Positions 7,278 through 12,939 of a stretch of 12,939 nucleotides of DNA are shown here, one piece after another. The DNA is taken from contig JAMJFQ010000049.1 of NCBI GenBank assembly GCA_023544605.1, forward strand, positions 1 to 12,939, read 5' to 3'. The notes under the pieces were generated by a model, which saw only the letters and a list, made by a program, of their open reading frames with translations, was not told the DNA's origin and searched no databases. A program made the translations under genes and the position numbers. The DNA comes from ANME-2 cluster archaeon. Lineage in GTDB: Archaea > Halobacteriota > Methanosarcinia > Methanosarcinales > Methanocomedenaceae. Every line of letters starts with the position of its first letter. Positions within the stretch are counted from its first letter, which is position 1.

Positions 7278-7415
7278 ATGGCATACCTTTGCACACGGTG
7301 TAAACATTCGGTAGAAATTGATTATGAAGTCATGGGTATCCGGTGTCCCTACTGCGGGCACAGGATATTGATAAAAGAGAGACCTACCCTCATTAAAAAG
7401 GTAGAGGCAGTATAG
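7278..7415 (+). CDS. rpoP: DNA-directed RNA polymerase subunit P (Rpb12-like)
   Basis: This 45-residue zinc-binding subunit of archaeal RNA polymerase is homologous to eukaryotic Rpb12/RPABC4. The translation shows CTRC (5-8) and CPYCGHR (23-29), which form the zinc ribbon, then the characteristic LIKERPTLIKKVEAV tail. The ATG at 7278 follows the rpl37ae stop by 21 bases and is preceded by a weak AGGGTGAGA. It is too short for common ORF cut-offs but unmistakable. It keeps its usual place after L37Ae in the superoperon. Confidence 0.93.
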   Translation: MAYLCTRCKHSVEIDYEVMGIRCPYCGHRILIKERPTLIKKVEAV

Positions 7416-7432
7416 ATCAGGCTCAACAAAAA

Positions 7433-7468
7433 AGGAATGTAGATGATGGGACATCTTCTACAATTCCT
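7433..7468 (+). other. Imperfect hairpin in the rpoP-pcc1 gap
   Basis: The sequence beginning aggaatgtagatgat pairs with the later atcttctacaattcct, giving about 14 base pairs with one mismatch, one bulge and a short GGGAC loop. About 36 bases later a run of seven T (7505-7511) reaches almost to the pcc1 GTG. Together they could act as a terminator or attenuator, or the T run alone could end part of the transcripts, as archaeal terminators are T-tracts. Function is inferred. Confidence 0.35.
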
Positions 7469-7512
7469 ATTGCCGCATCTGCCCTTGTTATTGTAGTACG
7501 TGGGTTTTTTTC

Positions 7513-7752
7513 GTGAAGGTCGAATCAGAGTTCATTTTTGGTATGGACAATGAGGTTGATGTGGTTTACCAGTCCCTTTTACCTGAGATGGGGGCATCCC
7601 ACCAGCGCACCAGTTCACAGCTTACAATACAAGGGAAGGACCTCATACTTAGGATCAGCTCTGACGACCTGGTCTCTATGAGGGCGGCCCTTAATGGATG
7701 GCTACGGCTGATAAAGATAGCCGTTGAGATGAATGAAGCAATAGAAAAATAA
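7513..7752 (+). CDS. pcc1: KEOPS complex subunit Pcc1
   Basis: Pcc1 is the small dimerising subunit of KEOPS, the complex that adds threonylcarbamoyl to A37 of ANN-decoding tRNAs together with Kae1. The 79 residues end with the family's most conserved stretch, SMRAALNGWLRLIKIAVEM (55-73), a helix used for dimerisation and Kae1 contact; YQSLLPE (19-25) is also typical. The start is GTG at 7513, directly after seven T residues, and no clear ribosome binding site is present. The GTG overlaps a TGA (7514-7516) of another frame open from 7397. Kae1, Bud32 and Cgi121 are not in the window. Confidence 0.88.
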   Translation: MKVESEFIFGMDNEVDVVYQSLLPEMGASHQRTSSQLTIQGKDLILRISSDDLVSMRAALNGWLRLIKIAVEMNEAIEK

Positions 7753-7807
7753 AAGTAGTATTGAGCCGTGTTGAAACCAAATTATACTATTGAATAGGTG
7801 AATTACA

Positions 7808-8170
7808 ATGAGCCAAGAATTACCACCACAGGTACAGAACCAGCTTGCACAGATACAGCAAGTACAGCAGCAGGCACAAGCTCTGGCACAACAAAAGAAC
7901 CAGCTTGAGATCATGTTGAAAGAATCTGATATGGCACTTGAAGAACTCGATAAATTGGGTGATGGTGTGCCGGTCTATAAGAATGTGGGCAACCTGATGA
8001 TAAAAACTGAAAAGGACAAGACCACTGAGGAATTAAAGGAAAAGAAAGAGACCCTGGACCTCAGACTTCAGACCATAGCCAGACAGGAAGAACGAATCCA
8101 TACCAGATTTACTCAATTACAGGAACAGTTAAAGACGTCTGTTGGCTCGCCTACCCTGAATGCCAAATAA
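7808..8170 (+). CDS. pfdB: Prefoldin subunit beta
   Basis: This is the beta subunit of the archaeal prefoldin hexamer (two alpha, four beta), which holds unfolded proteins and passes them to the thermosome. The 120-residue chain has two long Gln/Glu/Lys-rich coiled-coil helices (about 5-45 and 75-112) flanking the beta-hairpin segment with GDGVPVYKNVGNLMI (51-65), the family signature. The length is standard. AGGTG (7797-7801) precedes the ATG. It stands in its usual place after the KEOPS subunit; the alpha subunit is not here. Identification is secure. Confidence 0.94.
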   Translation: MSQELPPQVQNQLAQIQQVQQQAQALAQQKNQLEIMLKESDMALEELDKLGDGVPVYKNVGNLMIKTEKDKTTEELKEKKETLDLRLQTIARQEERIHTRFTQLQEQLKTSVGSPTLNAK

Positions 8171-8196
8171 GTGCTAATATCGAGGGCATACGAGCC

Positions 8197-9156
8197 ATGG
8201 AAGTCGAAGAGTCCGGTTTCTATAATCGGCTCCTGGATTATAAAAATATACTCTTTCTCTGCCACCGCAACGCAGACCCTGATGCGGTGGGCAGTGCCTA
8301 CACATTAGCCCAGGCTTTTGGCGGAGTGGTGGGAATAGTGGACGGATGTAACCGGGTGGCCAGTACGCTGATAAAGACATTGGATATTGAAGTTATAAAA
8401 AAACCTGACCCTTATGCCTATGATTTTACCGTGGTAGTTGATACCAGTACGCTGGCACAGTTGAATGGGATAGAACTGACAGAATATGCAGTAATTGACC
8501 ATCATTCTACTTGTGCCCTTAAGGACGGGGCCAAGTTCTACCTGCAACGTAACGTAAGTTCCACTTCAGAGATAGTGTTTGATATTCTCAAGTATATGGA
8601 AGCACCTGTTATGCGCAAGTCTGCTATGACCCTCATAGCAGGCCTCATTACAGATACTGGTAATTTTAAGTATGCTACTCACGATTCTTTCAGAACACTG
8701 GCAGAGATCATTGAAACCAGTGGTGTTGAGTACGGCGAAGTAGTAGACCTCCTGGCATCTACCCCACAGGATATCAGTATGAGGATTGCCCTGCTAAAAG
8801 CAGCCATGAGAGCCCAGGTATACCGTATTGGTGATTGGCTTATCGTGACCAGTACCATTAGTTCTTTTGGAGGTACTGCGGCCGGTACTTTAACACATGT
8901 GGGTGCCGACGTTTCATTTGTTGGTGCTGATAAAGACGGTATTACCAGGATAAGCAGCAGGGCAAGGCGCAATGCTATTGAGGCAGGAGTGAACCTGGGG
9001 CAGATATTGGAAGAGGTCAGCCAACAATTCAACGGCACGGGTGGAGGACATGACGGAGCTGCCGGGCTGGATGTAGAAGGCGGGGACGTGCAGGAGATCC
9101 TGAAAAGCTGCGTGGATGCCACGACCAAAAAACTGACTGGGAAGGAAGCCAGGTAG
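8197..9156 (+). CDS. DHH/DHHA1-family phosphoesterase (NrnA/RecJ-like)
   Basis: This is a 319-residue DHH-superfamily phosphoesterase using two metal ions. All motifs are present in order: HRNADPDAVGSA (23-34), VVDTST (80-85), the name-giving DHH (101-103), TDTGNF (152-157) and the DHHA1 substrate-binding GGGHDGAAG (282-290). Such proteins hydrolyse short oligonucleotides (nanoRNase), pAp or cyclic dinucleotides; the sequence alone does not choose between these. It is much shorter than RecJ-type exonucleases and resembles NrnA-like enzymes. It closes the exosome superoperon, so finishing off the short products of the exosome is an attractive but untested role. ATG 8197 has only a weak GAGGG upstream. 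The gene ends with tandem TAG stops. Confidence 0.88.
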   Translation: MEVEESGFYNRLLDYKNILFLCHRNADPDAVGSAYTLAQAFGGVVGIVDGCNRVASTLIKTLDIEVIKKPDPYAYDFTVVVDTSTLAQLNGIELTEYAVIDHHSTCALKDGAKFYLQRNVSSTSEIVFDILKYMEAPVMRKSAMTLIAGLITDTGNFKYATHDSFRTLAEIIETSGVEYGEVVDLLASTPQDISMRIALLKAAMRAQVYRIGDWLIVTSTISSFGGTAAGTLTHVGADVSFVGADKDGITRISSRARRNAIEAGVNLGQILEEVSQQFNGTGGGHDGAAGLDVEGGDVQEILKSCVDATTKKLTGKEAR

Positions 9157-9169
9157 TAGTATCATATTG

Positions 9170-9188
9170 ATTTATTTTATTAAATACT
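9170..9188 (+). promoter_or_regulatory. Candidate promoter (TATA-like) for the pelota operon
   Basis: The 74-base gap before pelA is AT-rich, and the run tttattttattaaatacta fits an archaeal TATA element. A start 25 or so bases downstream would leave a leader of about 20-30 bases before the ATG at 9231. The T-rich part could also help end transcripts of the upstream superoperon. No B-recognition element is obvious. Confidence 0.35.
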
Positions 9189-9230
9189 AACAGCAATTAA
9201 CATAAGCTACCAGCGCCTTATTAGTTTCAG

Positions 9231-10280
9231 ATGAGAGTAACAAAAAGGAACCTTAAGGGCAGGGAGGGCGAGATTGGCCTAACGCCTGAATCCCTGGACG
9301 ACCTGTGGCACCTGAAATATATTATCGAGCCGGGTGATCTGGTATTTGCCCTGACAAAACGGCGGGTGGAGGGGGCCACGGATAAGCTCAGACCTGAAAA
9401 AATAGAGAAAAAACCCATGCGGCTCGGAGTGCGCATAGAAAATATCGAGTTCCATAAATTCTCAAACCGGCTGCGTCTGCATGGTGTGATCGAGAGCGGG
9501 CAGGATGTGAGTGCATACCATACTCTGAACATTGAAGAAGGTACGAACCTGTCTGTGACAAAGACCTGGAAGAACGACCAGCTTGAGCGGATCAAGGAGG
9601 CTGAAGCAGCAGCAAAACGTCCCAGGGTGGTCATACTGACTATTGAAGAGGGGGAGTCGTCCATCGGACTGGTGAGGCAGTTCGGGGTTGAAGATTATTC
9701 TCATGTCAAGACCGGGTCCGGCAAGGGCGAATCAAGCCACAGGGAAGAATTTTTTTCCCAGGTCATTGCCCATCTTGAGCAAGCTGCGGGCGGGAGCGAG
9801 ACCGTTATCGTGGCAGGGCCCGGATTTACGAAAGACGATTTCCTGAAGACCCTGAAAACACAAAAACCCGAACTTGCAGCCAGGGCCCGAACCGAGGATA
9901 CGATAACCATAGGCATTTCCGGTTATCAGGAAGTACTGCGGCGTGGTGCTGTTGACAGGATAGTGGAGGAGTCGAGGATAGCCAGGGAAGCCATGCTCCT
10001 GGAAGAATTGATGGAACGCATCGCAACCGATGGAGCCGTTGCATATGGGTGGGATGCGGTGAGCCAGGCCAGGGACATGGGTGCGGTGGGTACACTCCTT
10101 ATTACTGACGAACTGCTGAGGGAGGGACGGGAGAAAGGTGAAAATATTGATGCATTCATCCTTAGCATTGAACACAGCCGGGGCAAGGTGGTGGTGTTCA
10201 GTACCGAATTCGAGCCTGGTCACAGGCTGCATGGTCTGGGCGGTATTGCTGCAATTTTACGGTTCAAAATGGAGTATTGA
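9231..10280 (+). CDS. pelA: Pelota (aPelota/Dom34), ribosome-rescue factor
   Basis: Archaeal Pelota enters the A site of stalled ribosomes with aEF1A and, together with ABCE1, splits them; it is paralogous to release factor aRF1. The 349 residues have three domains: an Sm-like N-terminal domain (about 1-130, starting MRVTKRNLKG, with GDLVFALTKRRVE at 35-47), a middle domain (about 131-255, AGPGFTKDDF at 195-204) and an eL30-like C-terminal domain (about 256-349, DAVSQARDMGAVGTLLITDE at 275-294). There is no GGQ motif, as expected for Pelota rather than aRF1. It follows an AT-rich gap and appears to begin a new transcription unit. The ATG has no clear ribosome binding site. Confidence 0.96.
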   Translation: MRVTKRNLKGREGEIGLTPESLDDLWHLKYIIEPGDLVFALTKRRVEGATDKLRPEKIEKKPMRLGVRIENIEFHKFSNRLRLHGVIESGQDVSAYHTLNIEEGTNLSVTKTWKNDQLERIKEAEAAAKRPRVVILTIEEGESSIGLVRQFGVEDYSHVKTGSGKGESSHREEFFSQVIAHLEQAAGGSETVIVAGPGFTKDDFLKTLKTQKPELAARARTEDTITIGISGYQEVLRRGAVDRIVEESRIAREAMLLEELMERIATDGAVAYGWDAVSQARDMGAVGTLLITDELLREGREKGENIDAFILSIEHSRGKVVVFSTEFEPGHRLHGLGGIAAILRFKMEY

Positions 10281-10297
10281 CCTTGACTGGGGAGGAT

Positions 10298-10969
10298 ATG
10301 GCCGTGGCTTATAAACCTGCCGAGGATATGGCTGTATGTGATATCAGGTACCTGCTGGAAAGGGGGTACCCCAGGGCAAGTGCCATTACGTATGTATGCA
10401 ACCATTACCGGCTTGATATCAATACCCGCCATGTGTTTGGCAGGGTCATCTACACTGAGGCTATAGCTCAGGCACGAAAGGACAGGAACATTGAATGTCA
10501 TGAACTGGCTGGTAAAGAAATGTGGGTAGATGGGTACAATGTACTTATTGGCGTGGAATCCGCTTTAAAGGGTGAACCGGTCTACCTTTGTGATGACGGG
10601 TTTTTGAGGGATACCAGGGGTGTGTTCAGGAATTTCCAGTGTTCTGGTGTGACAGTAAGGGCGCTGGAGTATATATTTGGGCAATTTGCCAACTGTGCAC
10701 CGGGTATGGTGGAAATTTTATTCGACAGCCAGATCAGCAAGAGCGGTGAACTGGCAAAATGGGTTGATGACAGGATGGAAAAAGCTGGCCTTATGGGAAG
10801 TGCAAGGACGTCCAAGCACGTTGATTTTGACCTTAAGCACTGCGGGAAGATCGTGGCCACCTCGGACGGTGCTATTATTGATGCAGTCGATAAGGTGGCA
10901 AATATCCAGGCCCGTGTGCTGGAAGAATTGAAAATACGTCCGGTCATTATAGAGGGGTTGTTATCGTGA
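10298..10969 (+). CDS. DUF434-family protein with predicted PIN/NYN-like nuclease domain
   Basis: This belongs to the uncharacterised archaeal COG2454/DUF434 family. From ATG 10298 the protein has 223 residues. The N-terminal part (about 10-65, DIRYLLERGYPRASAI) is the small helical DUF434 domain. The C-terminal part (about 75-223) begins with MWVDGYNVLI (75-84), the hallmark opening strand of NYN/PIN-type nucleases, and has further acidic sites at DD99-100, D143 (LFDSQISKSGE) and D190/D195 (TSDGAIID), spaced like a metal-binding nuclease centre. That it is a nuclease is inference. The start is uncertain. TTG 10277 overlaps the pelA stop (TTGA), ATG 10298 lies just after GGGGAGG, and ATG 10328 is a third option. 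The end overlaps the next gene by GTGA. Confidence 0.8.
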   Translation: MAVAYKPAEDMAVCDIRYLLERGYPRASAITYVCNHYRLDINTRHVFGRVIYTEAIAQARKDRNIECHELAGKEMWVDGYNVLIGVESALKGEPVYLCDDGFLRDTRGVFRNFQCSGVTVRALEYIFGQFANCAPGMVEILFDSQISKSGELAKWVDDRMEKAGLMGSARTSKHVDFDLKHCGKIVATSDGAIIDAVDKVANIQARVLEELKIRPVIIEGLLS

Positions 10970-11862
10970 AATGTATCGGTATAGCAGTTACCGACCCGCA
11001 GGACTGGACTGCACGGGCTTTGTATGAAGCAGTGACCAGGGCGGGTGGATCGCCCTTTGTATTCAGATTGCATGATGTTGCCACCCGAATGCTGGGAGAG
11101 ACTGAACTGGTCGCAGGGGACGTGAATCTGAAGTCACTGGATGCGGTCATTGTGCGGGATGTGGGCGGTAGTGGCAGTGGCAGTGGCGGTGCTGAGGATA
11201 TGTCCTACCGGTTCGATGTATTATGCAACCTGGAAGACCAAGGGGTGGAAATAGTAAATCCGCCCCTGGCTATACAGACAGCAGCTAATAAACACCTGTC
11301 ATCATACCTGTTCAAGAAAAGGGGGCTGCCCACTCCAGACACTATCCTTACAGCGGATTTTGGCACAGCGGTCGATGTTATCAAGGAATGGGGGCGGGCT
11401 GTGATAAAACCCATCTTCGGCTTTAAGGGACTGGATATACACTGCGTGAAGGATGATAATAATTCCAGAACATTGCTCAAGAAGCAGCTGGACCGCAGGG
11501 GTGTGGTGTACATGCAGCAGTATATACCCAATCCCGGGCGGGATATCAGGGTATTTGTAGTGGACCACCAGGTGTCAGGAGCTATATACAGGTATGCTCC
11601 GCCAGGTTCATGGATAAACAACCTTTCACAGGGAGGGGAACCGGGGTGTTGCCCCCTCACCCCTGAGATTGAAGAGCTGGCGTGTGGGGCTGCCGGGGCA
11701 ATAGGAGCTGTGTATGCTGGAGTGGACCTGATAGAGGGAGAGGAGGGACTTACTATCCTGGAGGTGAACGGTACACCTTCGGGTAGGGGTATCTTTGAAG
11801 CCTGTAAAGTGGACGTGACTGTTGCTATTGTCAGGTATGTACTGGGAAGGGGCAATGGGTAG
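10966..11862 (+). CDS. RimK-type ATP-grasp alpha-L-glutamate ligase (MptN/CofF-like)
   Basis: This ATP-grasp enzyme joins an amino acid, typically L-glutamate, to a carboxylate through an acyl-phosphate. Over 298 residues I see the N-terminal lobe (about 1-100), AVIKPIFGFKGLDI (145-158) with the ATP-binding lysine and glycine-rich loop, QQYIPNPGRDIRVFVV (184-199), and EVNGTPSGRGI (266-276) with the metal-binding Glu/Asn. In methanogens the close relatives are MptN, which adds glutamate to tetrahydromethanopterin, and CofF, which caps F420; MptN is my first guess but the two cannot be separated by eye. The start is GTG 10966, overlapping the upstream stop. A GGSGSGSGG stretch (67-75) in the N-terminal lobe is unusual. 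Confidence 0.82.
   Translation: MKCIGIAVTDPQDWTARALYEAVTRAGGSPFVFRLHDVATRMLGETELVAGDVNLKSLDAVIVRDVGGSGSGSGGAEDMSYRFDVLCNLEDQGVEIVNPPLAIQTAANKHLSSYLFKKRGLPTPDTILTADFGTAVDVIKEWGRAVIKPIFGFKGLDIHCVKDDNNSRTLLKKQLDRRGVVYMQQYIPNPGRDIRVFVVDHQVSGAIYRYAPPGSWINNLSQGGEPGCCPLTPEIEELACGAAGAIGAVYAGVDLIEGEEGLTILEVNGTPSGRGIFEACKVDVTVAIVRYVLGRGNG
11164..11190 (+). repeat. Short tandem repeat encoding Gly-Ser
   Basis: About four imperfect copies of a six-base unit ggcagt/ggtagt encode GGSGSGSGG in the RimK-like ligase. The repeat is in frame and could change copy number by slippage without shifting the reading frame. Confidence 0.55.
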
Positions 11863-11870
11863 TATTATAT
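11863..11870 (+). promoter_or_regulatory. Candidate TATA box for purC
   Basis: The sequence tattatat directly follows the upstream stop codon. A transcript starting about 25 bases later, near 11890-11895, would carry a roughly 20-base leader including GAGG at 11903-11906 before the purC ATG at 11915. Spacing fits an archaeal promoter. A T-rich stretch at 11888-11898 could instead help end the upstream transcript. Confidence 0.4.
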
Positions 11871-11914
11871 GGTTTTATGCACATCAATTATTTTCTTCCA
11901 GCGAGGATGGTTAG

Positions 11915-12631
11915 ATGAAAAAGACAGACGAGTTGTATTCAGGAAAGGCAAAGACTATTTACCACACCGAAGACCCGAATCTGTTGATAATGGATTTCAG
12001 GGACAGCCTTACAGCTTTTGATGGGGAGAAGAAGGCTGAAGTGCCGAAAAAAGGGTATTATAATGCCCAAATTTCCAAAAAGCTCTTCGAACTCCTGGAA
12101 GAGAGAGGAATTAAGACCCATTACAGGGAGATGATATCCGGCAATGAGATGTTGGTGGATACCGTAAATATCATCCTGGTAGAGGTAATTGTCCGCAACA
12201 TTGCTGCGGGTTCTATGACCAGGAAGTATCCTTTTGAGGAGGGACAGGTGCTGGATGAACCTGTTATAGTAATGGATTATAAGGATGATTCACGCCATGA
12301 CCCTATGCTTAATGAGGATATTGCCGTGGCGCTGGGGCTTGCCAACAGGGAAGAACTTGCCGAGATTCGCCGGGCTGCGCTTAAGATAAATGAGATACTT
12401 AAAGCCTACATGGATGAGCGGGGACTTCTGCTGCCTGATTTCAAACTTGAGTTCGGACGCAGGGGTAGTGAGATAGTGCTGGGTGATGAGATATCATGCG
12501 ATACCTGCCGGCTGTGGGATAAGGTGACAGGGGATTCGCTGGATAAGGATGTGTTCAGGTTCGATAAGGGCGATTTGGCGGCGGCGTACAGGGAAGTGGC
12601 GCGCAGGATAGTGCCTGAGATATTTGATTGA
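11915..12631 (+). CDS. purC: Phosphoribosylaminoimidazole-succinocarboxamide synthase (SAICAR synthetase)
   Basis: PurC joins aspartate to CAIR using ATP, giving SAICAR in purine biosynthesis. The 238 residues are the normal single-domain length. Seen are the ATP-loop YSGKAKTIY (8-16), MDFRDSLTAFDGEKK (26-40), the EVIVRNIAAGS motif (90-100), LPDFKLEFG (173-181) and DEISCDTCRLWD (191-202). GAGG upstream of ATG 11915 gives a good ribosome binding site. It is separated from the Pelota group by 52 bases with a likely promoter, so it need not share their regulation. It converges with dnaJ downstream. Confidence 0.96.
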   Translation: MKKTDELYSGKAKTIYHTEDPNLLIMDFRDSLTAFDGEKKAEVPKKGYYNAQISKKLFELLEERGIKTHYREMISGNEMLVDTVNIILVEVIVRNIAAGSMTRKYPFEEGQVLDEPVIVMDYKDDSRHDPMLNEDIAVALGLANREELAEIRRAALKINEILKAYMDERGLLLPDFKLEFGRRGSEIVLGDEISCDTCRLWDKVTGDSLDKDVFRFDKGDLAAAYREVARRIVPEIFD

Positions 12632-12638
12632 TGTCAGT

Positions 12639-12719
12639 AAGTGATTTGGGTCACCGGTATACCCCAGACAATGTACCGGGCCGGTGTGTAGAGATTAGCA
12701 GGTTTTGATAAAATCACTT
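12639..12719. terminator. Nested inverted repeat between convergent purC and dnaJ
   Basis: The outer arms aagtgattt (12639-12647) and aaatcactt (12711-12719) pair perfectly, and inner arms caccgg (12652-12657) and ccggtg (12681-12686) pair inside them. The element lies between the ends of two convergent genes, so a shared terminator or 3'-end stabilising structure is the likely role. It is not followed by a strong T run on the plus strand. An unrecognised structured RNA cannot be excluded. Confidence 0.4.
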
Positions 12720-12748
12720 CAAGATTTGCCCATAAAAATGATCCCACC

Positions 12749-12939
12749 CTAGATCTTCTCCTTCACTCCGTCAACAACCTTCTCGAAAATCCCCTTCTCA
12801 TTCTCCTTTTGCGGCTTCTCCCCGCTTGCCTTCGCAAACTCCCGCAGCAGTTCCTTTTGCTTCGTATCCAATTTCTTGGGAACTTTCACATTCACCTGCA
12901 CATGCAAATCCCCCTGCCCGTATCCATGGATATTTGGCA
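12749..12939 (-). CDS. dnaJ: Chaperone DnaJ, C-terminal part (partial, cut by window edge)
   Basis: The minus strand from the window end to TAG at 12749-12751 encodes 62 residues that match the C-terminal end of the Hsp40 co-chaperone DnaJ. Seen are HGYGQGDLHVQVNVKVPKKL, then KQKELLREFAKASGE, and a last helix GIFEKVVDGVKEKI. This covers the end of the second substrate-binding beta domain and the dimerisation tail; the J domain and zinc region lie beyond the window. DnaK/DnaJ/GrpE systems occur only in some archaea, including Methanosarcinales, thought to have come from bacteria. Its partner dnaK is probably just upstream on this strand, outside the window. Confidence 0.9.
   Translation of the reverse strand, partial: PNIHGYGQGDLHVQVNVKVPKKLDTKQKELLREFAKASGEKPQKENEKGIFEKVVDGVKEKI

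Noticed and set aside
7443..7496. Short leader peptide (17 codons, Leu-rich) before pcc1
   Set aside because: It lies within the hairpin, has only a weak AGGA upstream, and a Leu-rich short frame is easily produced by chance; no evidence of translation.
7778..7790. TATA-like aaattatacta as an internal promoter of pfdB
   Set aside because: Its spacing would put the transcript start at about the ATG, which conflicts with the AGGTG ribosome binding site being used.
10677..10931. 84-codon plus-strand frame inside the DUF434 gene
   Set aside because: It lies wholly within a conserved gene in another frame and has no recognisable features.
1..12939. CRISPR arrays, insertion sequences, attachment sites, tRNA or rRNA genes
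   Set aside because: No regularly spaced repeats, transposase-like proteins, terminal inverted repeats or cloverleaf/rRNA signatures were seen on either strand.

Overview
The window is archaeal chromosomal DNA carrying core information-processing genes. L15e, RNase P proteins Rnp2 and Rnp3, proteasome alpha, SBDS, an Rrp4/Rrp41/Rrp42 exosome, L37Ae, RpoP, Pcc1, beta prefoldin and Pelota together exclude bacteria. A RimK-type glutamate ligase resembling the methanopterin/F420-modifying enzymes and the C-terminus of a DnaJ on the other strand suggest a methanogen-related euryarchaeote, most likely Methanosarcinales or a related methane-oxidising lineage. That placement is inference, not proof.

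Layout. Positions 1-104 hold the last codons of an unidentified plus-strand gene. Positions 105-515 hold no intact gene; the minus strand there reads like a protein but is interrupted by an in-frame TGA, so it may be a gene relic. From 516 to 9156 lies the archaeal exosome superoperon, all on the plus strand: rpl15e, a COG1325 RNA-binding protein, rnp3, rnp2, psmA, SBDS, rrp4, rrp41, rrp42, rpl37ae, rpoP (a 45-residue gene), pcc1, pfdB and a DHH/DHHA1 phosphoesterase. Most junctions are a few bases or overlap.

After an AT-rich 74-base gap with a likely promoter comes a second, tightly coupled group (9231-11862): pelA (Pelota), a DUF434-type protein whose C-terminal half looks like a PIN/NYN nuclease, and the RimK-like ligase. 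The neighbouring stops and starts can overlap (TTGA at the first junction, GTGA at the second). purC follows at 11915-12631 with its own candidate promoter. It converges with a partial dnaJ on the minus strand (12749-12939), and the gap between them contains a nested inverted repeat.

How the genes work together. The first group joins RNA processing and decay (RNase P, exosome, and possibly a nanoRNase-like DHH enzyme) with ribosome maturation (SBDS, L15e, L37Ae), transcription (RpoP), tRNA modification (Pcc1 of KEOPS), protein folding (prefoldin) and protein degradation (20S alpha). The second group pairs a ribosome-rescue factor with a predicted nuclease, which is the most interesting functional lead here. 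No mobile elements, CRISPR arrays, tRNAs or rRNAs were recognised.
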